DNA from: Uloborus plumipes
Lineage: Eukaryota; Arthropoda; Arachnida; Araneae; Uloboridae
Assembly (NCBI GenBank): GCA_038373865.1
Contig: JAXGGA010002929.1
Span: forward strand, 48,038-112,037
Direction of reading: 5' to 3'
Length of the DNA: 64,000 bases
The notes under the pieces were generated by a model that ran no database searches, was not told the DNA's origin, and saw only the letters and a program-made list of their open reading frames with translations. The position numbers and the translations under genes were made by a program. Each line of letters opens with the position of its first letter. Positions within the stretch are counted from its first letter, which is position 1. Shown here piece after piece: positions 35,301-45,171 of the stretch.

Positions 35301-38300
35301 GATACATTAAAGAGCCAGACATCTTAAAATTGTCACTCGAAAACGTTGCTAGCTCTTAGACTATTAGTTATACCGATCTCTTCAACTAATTTTTTTTTTT
35401 TTTTGAAATATGTTTTTTATGAAGAATAGGGAAGGGGACGGCTGGAAAACTTCCTCAGGTTTTTATTAGTTATTGTTTTCAGCTATGTAGTTTCATTTGC
35501 TTTAAATCTTACAAACTTTATTTTACATTGAAGTACTAGATAAACTGTATATCTGTATTTTACATTGAATGTGTGCCACTCGCTTGCAGTGTACAGATAA
35601 GACAATTTGATAATAGAATTTTAAAATGCAGTCGAACCTTGTTAAAATAAACCACAAGGAGCCTTTAAAACCAATTTGTCTTATACAACAAACAATAGGA
35701 AATGGGATTATAAATGTAATTCGTTTTAGCAGTACTTAATTTTAAGCGTGTTTAAATGAACAAGGTTGCACTGTAAATAAATTTTTCACATTAAAGATTA
35801 AAAGTAAATTTTACTAATTCAATGGTTTTTGACAGCATTTGATAGGTTAAACTCTTAAAAAATGACCTATCAAAATATTGCCAACCCTGGTTTTCAGATG
35901 GTGAGTAAATGACAGTCTGGATGACAGCCTTTGAGAACGAACCTCTGCTTTAGAGAGAATTTGTTCCCATTTCAGAACAATCGTACACTTAGTTACCTCA
36001 TTGAATGAGCTACATCCAAAGCAAACAAAATTTTCGTGCTCGAAGTTTCACAATTTTGGTTTATTTTCATTTTGTCATTCCAATGCAAGGCACGGAATGA
36101 AATTCTTTTGCACAGGAAAATCTTACATAAGGGCCATTTCACAGTATTTTGTCCAAAAAGTGTCCGCAACAAAACTCATTGGGAATAATTTTTTGCAATA
36201 GCTATCTGAAGTTAAATGTTTAAATTATGAGAATTTGTTGATTGTTTTGAATTTGTTTGGATATTTATAGAGATATTCAGTATTTAATCTGAAAAGTGGT
36301 AAAAGTCATGTTGCGGACTCTACAGCTCAAAATTCCATAAAATCTTCCATATATGACAAATGAACCATTTTACAATCAATTTTTTGCTTGAAATGGGAAA
36401 ATAGAAAGAGTATTTAGTCACTTACATACTTTTTCAGTTTCAAATATAAAATTTTGTTTGTGTTTGGAATTCAGAAATATGTACCTGTAGAGTCCAGCAC
36501 AAAAAAAAAACATAAAAAAGTTTTGTTTTTGTGGCTCTAAATAAACACACTTCAATAAATAATTTTATTTTCTAATTTTATACACCTTTCAACATAATTA
36601 TGCAAAAAAATTGCATATAAATCTTTAAAAAATCATATTAATGGTAGTTTAAAAAGTGTGCTGGACTCTACACTTAACTTTAGCTAGTCATTTATTTAAA
36701 TGTTTGTTTTCACTTTCTTTTTGCTTTTATTTATTACTATAGTTTTTTTTTTGGGGGGGGGGGGCAGAATGTCGAGCAGAGATATAACCAATAAGAGGGC
36801 ATTCCGCAAATTAGGAAAATGTACCACTTTAGAATTCATGAGCAAAAAGTGATATGCAGTGTTAACTCCCCATACGCTGACTTGAAACAAGTTGATATGT
36901 CTTTACTAAATAAGGAGCTGAATCAAGATAAAATCACTTTATCACACCTCAAGCAGTCTCTTCAAAAAGGTGAATGGATTGTTGTCCTATTTAATGAATA
37001 ATGATGGGCAGGAGAAATAGTTAATGAAGATTTTAAGAAATCTATTGAAGTTAAATTTGTGTTTCAGCCGGTAGGTAACAACAAATTCAAACCATTAAAA
37101 AAACAAGAAAAGGGAACAATTCCTGCCACAGGATACTACATGAAACTTCAAGGAGATCCAGCACTCATTGACTCTGGTAGATTTTTTGCTTACAGCAAAG
37201 AAATAGCAGACAGTATTTCTTGCCTTATTGAAAGACTTCAATTTTTTTTTTCTTGAAAAAAAAATATTTCTAAATCTTTAATTACTTTAATTTAATTTTT
37301 CTTGTAAAACAAATGTAAATCTAAAAATTTTTCATCATTTTTTTCCTTGTAAAATGAATTTAAATAAAAAGTGTTATGGCGAAAGTCAATTGGTACATTT
37401 TGTAGAGTCCGCAACGCAAAGCTTTTTACTGTGTATGTGAAGTTTTTTTCCTCTATTTTTTCAATTTTTCATTTTAAAAATTAAATTTTTGTACTCCAAG
37501 CATCTATAGTGTATCAGTGTTTAAAAAAACCCAGCATTGATAATATGGGATAAATAGATTCAGAGGGATTAGCACTTAATCTTGATCATTTTTTTGCCGT
37601 ACTTTTGTGTGTAGAGTCCGCAACACGACACTTTTTTTGTCCTAACTAATTAAGTTACAGTTGAATTAGCACTTCCTTTTATTTTGAGTTTATGTGTTGG
37701 TAGTACTTCTACACCAGCAAAAAAAGAATTAATTTTTAGAACTTTATGTAGTAAATATTGGAGCTTGAACTTTGTGAAATGTAGAGTCCGCAACATCTAA
37801 ATACTGTGAAATGGCCCATAATCAGCGTGAAGAAAATAAAAATTGCAGAAGAGCTAACCTGATAGTTCAAGCTGTATTTCAGTGCAAATAAGAGATCAAT
37901 CATATTTTTGAAGAATCCTATGTTGAAACAAAATCATGTTTGAAAAATAACAAACTCATGCGTCAATGAATAGGCACGTATGACCGGCAAAACATTAAAA
38001 GACAATACCCTAATCCTTTGGTTTTATTGTCATTGAAACTCAATAGAAAAGTTGAAAAGATGGGTTAGGGGCAAGTTTCAAGAATTGCTCGGCACCAAAA
38101 AGTTGAAGATCCAGCAGATTGACTGATGTGTTGAATTTGAATACATAAATTACCATTTAAGCTTCACGTTATTGTGATGAAATCTACATAAAAATTACTA
38201 GATTGCACTTCTTCAACAATAGCATTAATAAACAGAACTGCTTTACAAGCAATTTGTGTGACACCTTATGTTTAAAACGCCGATATTGTTTCCACAATTT

Positions 38301-38386
38301 TTCTAAGCAACTGAAAATAAAACTACAAAAAAATCACACACCTGGCGTTTATTCATACGCTTAAGATCTTCTAAACAGTCCCACAT
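26339..38386 (-). CDS. SEC11A: Signal peptidase complex catalytic subunit SEC11 (six exons, complete)
   Basis: This gene encodes the catalytic serine protease subunit of the endoplasmic reticulum signal peptidase complex, which removes signal peptides from secretory and membrane proteins at the lumenal face. The six exons join in frame with GT-AG introns to give 177 residues; human SEC11A has 179. Residues 1-15 are the cytosolic N-terminus. Residues about 18-48 hold the single membrane anchor. The SGSMEP motif places the nucleophile at Ser54. The VHRVLKIHE motif places the catalytic His at 94, and DDRGLY places the Asp at 120. The conserved [17 protein letters not shown] stretch and the C-terminal hydrophobic end LFVLIHRD follow. 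The start is the only ATG that gives the family N-terminus ending NKRQ. Introns are 0.1 to 5.4 kb and the larger ones are full of transposons. I see no break, so it should be functional. The SEC11A versus SEC11C distinction is vertebrate-specific and not meaningful here. Confidence 0.96.
26608..26665 (-). CDS. SEC11A: SEC11 exon 5
   Basis: This 58-base exon codes [19 protein letters not shown], which is near-invariant in the family. The first base completes the Gly codon split by the preceding intron. Donor GTATGC; acceptor TTTTAG. Confidence 0.96.
26788..26907 (-). CDS. SEC11A: SEC11 exon 4 (catalytic Asp)
   Basis: This 120-base exon codes [18 protein letters not shown] and [12 protein letters not shown]. 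The Asp of DDRG completes the catalytic triad. Donor GTATGT; acceptor TTGCAG. Confidence 0.97.
27020..28846. other. SEC11 intron 3 with a degraded 'accgagtac' repeat element
   Basis: From 27540 the sequence tagggatgcaccgagtagc resembles a hAT-type terminus. It is followed by imperfect copies of gagtaccgagtactcggcc at 27556-27615 and 28298-28370. No right terminus was found. A (TA)n run is at 28231-28249 and a/ttaagggttttttaagg motifs recur at 28660-28760. Confidence 0.5.
28847..28996 (-). CDS. SEC11A: SEC11 exon 3 (catalytic Ser and His)
   Basis: This 150-base exon codes the [16 protein letters not shown] motif with the nucleophilic serine and the [12 protein letters not shown] motif with the catalytic histidine. 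Donor GTAAGT; acceptor TTACAG. Confidence 0.97.
28997..30056. other. 5' part of SEC11 intron 2 region (low-complexity and decayed repeats)
   Basis: The phrase tctgagttaatagggatc occurs twice at about 29167-29215. At 29575-29655 the unit aaatcagatttttttt is repeated imperfectly. A C-run at 29850-29859 and gcaatggcatagcctagg at 29512 look like worn hAT MITE ends. Confidence 0.4.
30093..32200. mobile_element. 2.1-kb element with TAGGGTGGTTC ends
   Basis: The 12-base ends tagggtggttca are inverted at 30093 and 32200. Flanking octamers ggccacat (30085-30092) and ggccacgt (32201-32208) match at 7 of 8, fitting a hAT-like insertion. The interior is AT-rich with no transposase that I recognise. Confidence 0.65.
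33116..33666. mobile_element. hAT MITE with exact 8-bp duplication
   Basis: Ends CAGGGGCGGCA are inverted over 11 bases. An exact duplication ACCTGGAA flanks both sides (33108-33115 and 33667-33674). The 551-bp interior has a plus-strand open segment but no recognisable transposase. Confidence 0.88.
34364..34473 (-). CDS. SEC11A: SEC11 exon 2 (membrane anchor)
   Basis: This exon codes 36 residues plus two bases. It carries the motif [20 protein letters not shown] and ends in ESPIVVVL, just before the catalytic serine motif. Donor GTAATT; acceptor preceded by a T-rich tract ending TTCCAG. Confidence 0.95.
35010..35328. repeat. 55-bp inverted repeat, 209-bp spacer (MITE-like)
   Basis: Arms 35010-35064 and 35274-35328 are reverse complements with two mismatches in 55 (tttaagacgtctggctc... 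ending ...ctaagcagcatg). It lies in SEC11 intron 1. No clear target duplication was found. Confidence 0.85.
35629..35773. mobile_element. Short pogo-like MITE
   Basis: The left end CAGTCGAACCTTGTTAAAAT and reversed right end CAGTGCAACCTTGTTCATTT are inverted. TA follows the right end; the left flank reads TG. Its 145 bp have no coding capacity. Confidence 0.6.
36131..37817. mobile_element. DNA transposon of unassigned family with internal GTAGAGTCCGCAAC repeats
   Basis: Perfect 19-bp inverted termini GGGCCATTTCACAGTATTT lie at 36131-36149 and 37799-37817. Both ends are flanked by ATAA (36127-36130, 37818-37821), a 4-bp duplication. The motif tgtagagtccgcaac, or a variant ending gtccagcac, occurs seven times. 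Plus-orientation copies are at about 36161 (partial), 36486, 37401, 37610 and 37780; minus copies are at about 36310 and 36658. A broken plus-strand ORF lies at 36819-37253. The size, duplication and repeats indicate a once-mobile DNA element. I cannot assign it to a named superfamily. Confidence 0.85.
36819..37256 (+). pseudogene. Broken transposon-encoded ORF with a possible Tudor/SH3-like domain
   Basis: One reading frame runs 36819-37256 but has two adjacent stops (TAA TGA) at 36999-37004. Before them it reads [20 protein letters not shown], with [11 protein letters not shown] at the end. After them come [20 protein letters not shown] and [13 protein letters not shown]. The pattern 'G-x-W-V-V-V ... 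W-x-A-G-x-V ... V-x-V-x-F' resembles small beta-barrel domains found at the C-termini of some transposon proteins; this is a pattern judgement. Upstream coding sequence in another frame ([17 protein letters not shown] at 36768 onward) may be part of the same protein, separated by a frameshift. It lies inside the 36131-37817 element. Confidence 0.45.
38342..38386 (-). CDS. SEC11A: SEC11 exon 1 (coding part)
   Basis: This exon codes 15 residues starting MWDCLEDL and ending NKRQ in phase 0. The donor is GTGTGT. The NKRQ end matches the conserved cytosolic segment just before the membrane anchor in SEC11 proteins. Confidence 0.88.
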
Positions 38387-38560
38387 TTTGTTTCGCTTTA
38401 ATTTATACTTGCAAGGAATCAATTTTAAAGTACCGGCAGTATCTCTTCGCGCGTAAACTCCATACAATCACATACTAACAAACGAAAACGAAGCACAGCA
38501 AAGCACACCGCGAAGCACACGTCAACGCATAACGTTTTAGTTGAGATGGAATTTTCCTTC
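38387..38560 (-). promoter_or_regulatory. Probable 5' UTR and promoter region of SEC11
   Basis: The 170 bases upstream of the SEC11 start codon contain several CG dinucleotides and are less AT-rich than the surroundings, notably around 38440-38540. A core promoter is expected here because no further upstream coding exon is needed. No TATA box or initiator was identified with confidence, so this rests mainly on position. Confidence 0.4.
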
Positions 38561-39741
38561 TCATGATTGTTGTAAAGCGGAACGCCATCCTCGTAGGCTA
38601 CGGTTTTGTAGACGGCATTTCGCATTGTCAAAAACTAGAAGCAAATGATTCAACCATTTACGAATGTCGTATAGCAAGATTACCTTATGAACTTTTGACC
38701 AGTGCTGTTTTTTTAACTTTTATTTTCTTAGCTAACTATTTTAAGGAACATTCATCCAAAATCTGAATGCAAAAAGGAATTTGCACATTGAAAGTTATAC
38801 AGTAGCTGCATTTTATCATAGCGCAATGTTGTACTGCCAGGACGGAAACGATGATGCAATATTGGATTTCAATATTGACAGACGTGTCCCCAACTTAAAT
38901 GTTTCGTGGGATAGAGAAAACGGCTCTAACTTGCCGATTGAAACCAAATTTTATTGAATGATAAAAAATGCATACTCCCTTTGTCTAAACAGCTACCTTC
39001 AAAATGTTTTTAAAGCGCGCTTAAAGGCAATTTATCTATAAAGTACATGAAAGCATGCTAATTTACTTCGAATAAGACGATGAAAGATTTTTTTCAAAGT
39101 TTTATGCAAACAAATACCTTACATAATTTTAGCAAAATGGCATAATAATGTGCGAAATTGATTGTAATAATGATTAAAACAAGTGGTTACAGCAACAGCA
39201 CATATTTTGGACGTTTTGAAAGGGTTCTCTCTGTAGGGCTAAGATTCGGATATGGAGATAAATGGAGAAATATGAAAAACGAACCAAAATTTTTTTTTTC
39301 TTTTACTTTTAGTTTTTAAGATATTTTTTGCTTCATGACGGAATTACATTTTTCTCAACCAAGCTTTTGGACTTAGTACAAAACAAAATTCTGTGAATTT
39401 AATATAAATTCATTCTGTTAACAGATGAGTACTTTGAAGATTCAAAAGTAGCAATAAGAAACATTCTTTGAATATTTTTTCAGGCATTGTATTGAAATAG
39501 TTAAAGTTTGCATGTTGTGATATAATGACAAGAAATATTTTAATTCAATTATTGTAGTAAAAGTGACCATATTTTAAATGAAAAACAAAAAGATATCTTT
39601 TTGTATTTCATTTCATTTTATATTTAAGTTTTACAAAGTTGACTTAAATACAATGAGTGAAATAAATTATATAATTATTCCAATAAAATTAGTCAAAAAC
39701 AAATAAATTCATAAGGTTAGCATTTCAAGGAATTGCACATA
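38561..39741. other. Intergenic DNA upstream of SEC11
   Basis: I see no exon in this stretch. A short plus-strand open frame at 38563-38766 starts close to the SEC11 promoter but has no recognisable similarity. Confidence 0.4.
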
Positions 39742-39899
39742 CTGTGGCCCCGCTTAAATGAATACTGTCGGTTCCAAGAAATATTATTCGATTAAGCAGG
39801 GATCTTTAACATTGCGTATATGGCATGGTTTCCGGGATGTTTTATTCGTATTAAGCGAGGTATTCGTTTATCCGTTACCCGGTTAAGCGGGGACAATTG
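39742..39899. mobile_element. TA-flanked MITE, 'CCCCGCTTAA' family
   Basis: The left end CTGTGGCCCCGCTTAAATG and reversed right end CAATTGTCCCCGCTTAACC are inverted, flanked by TA on each side. Internal motifs (ggttccaagaaatattattc, cgattaagcagggatc) match the copies at 21156, 52979, 53790 and 63577. Confidence 0.8.
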
Positions 39900-39964
39900 T
39901 ATCCCAAATGGTATTTAGGAATATTAGAAATTTGTGGAAATATCTCGGTATTTTTTAAATATAT

Positions 39965-40194
39965 ATCGTGGGCACCATGCTAAAATTATGAATGTGAAAA
40001 TTGGCCCTTTTCAGGCCAAAACACTGAATATAATTTTTTCCCACCTGACGTGTTTGGTTATTTTCAATTTTTTATAAATATCTTAAAGTGTAAAACTATC
40101 GTTCAAAGGTATCATTTTAATTTTATTATTTCTAAAATTCGAACTTGAAAAAAGCGATTTTCCACATTTGTTATTTTAGCATGGTGCCGATGAT
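39965..40194. mobile_element. Small MITE with GGCACCATGCTAAAAT ends
   Basis: Inverted arms lie at 39963-39986 and 40173-40196 (atatcRtSggcaccatgctaaaat, 22 of 24 identical), next to TA on both sides. It is about 230 bp with no ORF. Confidence 0.7.
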
Positions 40195-42572
40195 ATAATA
40201 GGGAAACTTGCAAGTTTGAGTATAATTTGCTTTATTATCACAGGAAAAAAATTTTTGCTCAAATTTTTCCAATTTTTTGATTTATTTTTTGGATTTATGC
40301 AATGAAGTTTGCTACTCTTTTTTAAAAGCTCCAGCCCCAAGTAGTGGCACAGGTTTTCTACCCCAGGATACCCCTGTGTGAGATGAAGGTAACCCATGTG
40401 AATTAAAAGTATATTAAAAGCTTTTGCTATCCCGAATAATTTTAGAGCAGTATGAAGGCTCTTGCCTCGTTAAACCCAATAAAACCAACCCACCATAATA
40501 ATTTTTTTGTTTCAGCGTATTTCTTTTTTTTAATAAGTGGGCTGATTACAAAAATGTCTGAGTTTTACCCAAAAAAATATGCTAAGCCTACTAATAATAT
40601 AACACACAGATCAACGAAAGTTAAAAAACACAATTGAGTTTTGATGCTCAATTCTAAATGACAGCGCTTATGCATATACTTAGCAACTGTGCTCAACCTA
40701 TGGCTCACAGATCTGATCTATTGCTTTTTCCTACATTACAAATTGAAAACCACATTCTGGAACCTTTCCAAAACTGTCTCAGAAAATCTGATAGCAAAAC
40801 ACATATATACACACGCAAACACTAGGAGATTTTTTCCATTGACATAACTAAAATTTTCATTAAGAAATAAAAGCAATAAATCAATATGTCATATAGTTTT
40901 TATTTTTATTTCAACGAATTTTATGTACAGCAGTTTTCCTCTTATGTACAAATAGAAATATTAAACTTTCAAGGATTGGCATTTAGTTGAACATTACATG
41001 CAAAGAAAACCAATACATATTTTTTCCCCCAAAGTCTATAATAGTTTTCCTTGATCAATTTTTTTAAAATTAAGAAATAGATTTTTCCAATTAATGAAAC
41101 TGATTTTGTAAAAAATATCACAAATGTTGATAAAAATATGTAATTAAATGCCCGATTGTTGATAACCCTCCTAAAATTAAAAAATTCAATGTCATGTAAA
41201 TACATGATTTTACCTTAAAATGTAGGTACTATTCAATACTACAATAAATTTTTGCCCTATATTTCATAAACATAACAATTGCATTTCAATTAACAACAGC
41301 ACTAAAATGATAATACATTTTTGATAGTATTTGAGATGAAAATACTTCATAAAATATTTATAGAGCACTGAAAATACTCATAAGATCTAAATAAAGCTTT
41401 AGTGAGAGTTTTTAAGTAATTAATTGGTTAAGTACTTAATCCATGAAGCTAAGGAAAAAGAAATTCTGAAAGTACAGATCGGGAAGAAAATTTCATTATT
41501 CCAAATTTAATAAGTAAGAGATAAAAATTAGTGCTACCATTGTTATTAAATTCAACTTATTATACACAAATTCAACCAACAGAGAAAAGCTAAAGCTAGG
41601 TAACAGAGTAACTGACGAGTCACATATAGTTGTAGTGTACAATATAAAATACAAGAATGACTTTGGAAGTTAAAAAAGTAGGAAAAGTATTAAATATAGA
41701 AAAAACAAACAGAACATCACATGATAAAATTGACAGAAAAGTTGAATAAGTAAATTAATTGAAACTGCAACTGAACTAAGTACATGACTTTATAGACTAA
41801 CAACTTTAATCAAAAAAATGACAGAGTATTAATTTACATTAAAATTATAACAGTATTAATGAACGAGAAAGTTTACCATAATACTTGAGAGAAACAGAAA
41901 AAAAAGCAAATAAAACCATTCTTTGATGCACACAATATACTGTTGTAAATACAACATCACGCTTAAAAATCTTTGTACACTTCTTGTGGTTATCATCACA
42001 ATTGATCATGAATCCATTAAATGTGCAACTTATATATGTTTTCATTTCCTTTAACAACATGTGCCTCAAGAGTTAACATATATGCATTCAATTTTGAATA
42101 AATGCAAAATATCACCTTTTAATTAAATGCTACTTATACTTTTAAAATTAAACATAAGCCACCTTTGTGCATATACATAACATGTAGGAAAAATTTCCTC
42201 TCTGATCAAACTAGCATTTTTTTTCTTTCTGCATGACTAGAACTGCAACAAAATCGTAGGTTCCAACCCATTTGTAGCAGCCCATGTTCTGAGAGTTACT
42301 ATAATAACTCTAGCTTGGATGAATCCAAGATAAGTGCATCATATATAAAAAAATTGAACAATTTTTAACATTTTGGTGATACGCAATTAAAAAATGAGAC
42401 AAATAAGGGGGGGGGATAATTAAATCAAATTTCAATACAGTGCCTATGTAAACTCATATAAGACTTAAACATCTGCATTGTTGAGCACAACTTTTCAAAT
42501 TTTAAATAGTTTGATCAAATATTTTTCTTAGCATTAGAATTCAGTTTTAAAACCATTCATTAGTGCAAATTA

Positions 42573-42666
42573 TAATTCCAACGTTCATGAGTCACTAATA
42601 CATATCCCTACGTATTAGTGTCTCATGAACATTGGAATTAGTGCAATAATTCGCAATTATTGCACT
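42573..42666. repeat. Compound palindrome
   Basis: Arms 42573-42600 and 42611-42638 are inverted (26 of 28) with a 10-base loop. Directly adjoining is a perfect palindrome at 42638-42666 (tagtgcaataatt, cgc, aattattgcacta). Related ttagtgcaa sequence lies just left of the first arm, so it may be a foldback MITE. Confidence 0.8.
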
Positions 42667-42893
42667 AAGGTATCTATTTTCTTCATTCATTAATCTAATA
42701 ATGTTTTTTGAAGCATACTCTTATGAATAATGCAAGAGATACTTGAGTTATATATTAGTTTTCTGATTTTCAGAATTTATTGTAAAAAAAATGTAATATG
42801 ATTAGACATGTTTTTTTCAAAATACAGTAAAGACTTTATGAAGTTTTCATACGACTACTTAAGTCAGCAAAGTTAAACATGAGCATTGTAAGA

Positions 42894-42931
42894 CGTGCTA
42901 GAAATAAGCAATCGTGCTAGAAATAAGCAAT
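42894..42931. repeat. 19-bp unit tandemly duplicated
   Basis: The unit cgtgctagaaataagcaat occurs twice with no mismatch. Confidence 0.9.
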
Positions 42932-43461
42932 CGTTAGACACATTTTGTGGACAAAAATGTTAAATTTAGATTTTTGATACTAGGTGTCAAATTTGATGCC
43001 TATAACTTTGGATCAAACCAAAGCTTTTCTTTCCTGACCGATCAAGATGAAAATTCACAACTGACATGAAGGAGAAATTTATAAAAGTTATTTCAAAATA
43101 CAATTAATTTTGTCTTTGTAAAAAAACAACTTTTTTTTTTTTGCATATTTTACTGGTCTTTTGAATATGTTGTCAGCAACATGTGACATTCTTTTTCAAT
43201 AGTTTATTTTCATGTTTGGATACATATATATTTGATTCGCTAAAAATGGTACCCATATTGTTAATTTTGATACATAGAAATGTAAACTAGGCGTCATTTG
43301 ACGCATAGGTCTTAATTTTTATTTCTAACACTGGGTAAGAAGCTCAAAGAATGCAAAGGCTGTGCTTCAACTCTCATCAAGACACAGTGCTCAGACCTTT
43401 GGACAGTCACTTTCCCAATATTGCTAACTATTAGTTTTTTCTGATTGAGGGTACATAAAGC

Positions 43462-44157
43462 CAGGGCCGCCGAGAAGGGGGAGGCAGCAGGGGCAAAATC
43501 CCCGGGGCCCGGCCCAAGAGGGGGCCCGGGCTGCTAGTTTTTAAAAAAAGGCAGTTTTTTTTGGTTAACTGAACTTCATTTTTGTGTGGGCAAAGCAAAA
43601 ACATCTCTCATCTACATGTGTCCACAGCAACGCAACGAGTGCTTGTAGCCCAATGCCTTAGGGTGTATCTTCTGTAGTACTTACCAGGCATTTCTTACGT
43701 GTACAATGGAAAGTTTTAATGAACTTTCAAAATGAGGAATAACGCTTTTAATAGTCAAGAAATGTAATTTTTTTCAAAGGATTTTAAAACACATACATGT
43801 GTAATTTAAGTAAATATGTATTATTAATTTTGTGAAGTAGTGATAGAATTATTAACAGTTATTAGTAAATTGAAGTAGGAATATTATTTGTAAATTTGCG
43901 TTATGTATTTCTGGTTTATTTCATAAGCATTTATATCATAGTATACTTAAGTACAGCACACTAGCAGATCATAAATATATAAAACACACAAAAATATAAA
44001 ATTGGAAGAAAAATTAGCAAATACGAAATATTATTTTTCTTCACTGCACCGAACGTAAGTTGTCTTAGAATTAAAGATTTTTTTTGGAAGGGGGGGGGGG
44101 GGGGGGCGCATGTCAGTACTTTGCCCCGGGGCCCCGGTAATCCTCTCGGCGGCCCTG
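43462..44157. mobile_element. hAT MITE with CAGGGCCGCCGAGA ends
   Basis: The 14-base ends CAGGGCCGCCGAGA are perfectly inverted, with GC-rich subterminal blocks. Flanking octamers cataaagc (43454-43461) and tataaagc (44158-44165) match at 7 of 8. The 696-bp element has a poly-G tract at 44089-44106 and no transposase. Confidence 0.87.
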
Positions 44158-45125
44158 TATAAAGCACAAAAAAGATGTAATTTCAGTTAAAGATATTCAA
44201 GCACTCGAGGTCAAGATCAGATGCTGGATCTGGAGCGACAGCCGAAATGCTGAATGAAAAGTGGAGATAACTGGAAACCCATTGATTATTTGACGTACAA
44301 GAATGTTCACATCAATATGTGCGAACCCTAAAAAAATTTAATATACATATATATTAAATATTTGTATTCATTTTACATAATATGGAAACATGCAAAATTA
44401 TATTAGCTTTTGCTCAATAAATTCTGGCAATCAGTGAAAGGCTTTTATGACGAATTCTTCTAGATGAAAAAAATCAATCAAGTAGTAAAAAAGATCCCTG
44501 TTTTTAGTTACCAATACACAACAAAATATAACGTTAAGAAAATTTCAGAAAAAGCCCATAGTGCAACAAATTACTAATCCACGTTCTCATCTAAATAATT
44601 GGTATTGAAGACTACTGCTTAACTATTAATAGCAGATGATTTTCAAAAGGTCAATTTAGAAGTGGCAGCCAAAAGTAAAAATTGCATCAAAAAAGTTCTC
44701 TCAAGTTTGGATATGAAGAAATTAGTTAATAAAAGAAAAACTATAATCTTGTTCCATTAAAAGATGTAATATAATTAGAGGAAAAAGTTAAAAATATTAT
44801 AAACAAATCCCTAATGATGCATAACTGTTTCTTTTTTTTTTTTTTTTAAATGATCCCTCTATTTGCAAAGTTTAAAAACGTTATTAATCTGTTTTCATTT
44901 TACACTATCATTCCAAGATAAACCAGCAGCTATGATTCATGAATGTGCTCACTTATTAATACCATGTGATGATATAAATGCTTTCACTTGGTTGGGAGAA
45001 GGGCATTAAAAAATTTTTGACTCAATATTTTATGAACATAAATAATTGTATATGTACTTATATAATTACTAGCTTAATTAATGGAAAGATACTCTTAAAA
45101 TTGTACCACATTAAGGTTTGCTTTT

Positions 45126-45171
45126 TAATCTTTCAAACAGCCAAAATGTAATTTGGCTGTTTGGAAGATTA
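45126..45171. repeat. Short hairpin, 20-bp arms
   Basis: Arms taatctttcaaacagccaaa (45126-45145) and its inverse (45152-45171) match at 19 of 20 with a 6-base loop. Weaker pairing continues outward for about six more bases. It lies in the putative PKC 3' UTR. It is too short to call a microRNA precursor. Confidence 0.75.

Noticed and set aside
38563..38766. Short plus-strand gene divergent from SEC11
   Set aside because: The 67-codon frame has no recognisable similarity and no supporting splice or poly(A) context.
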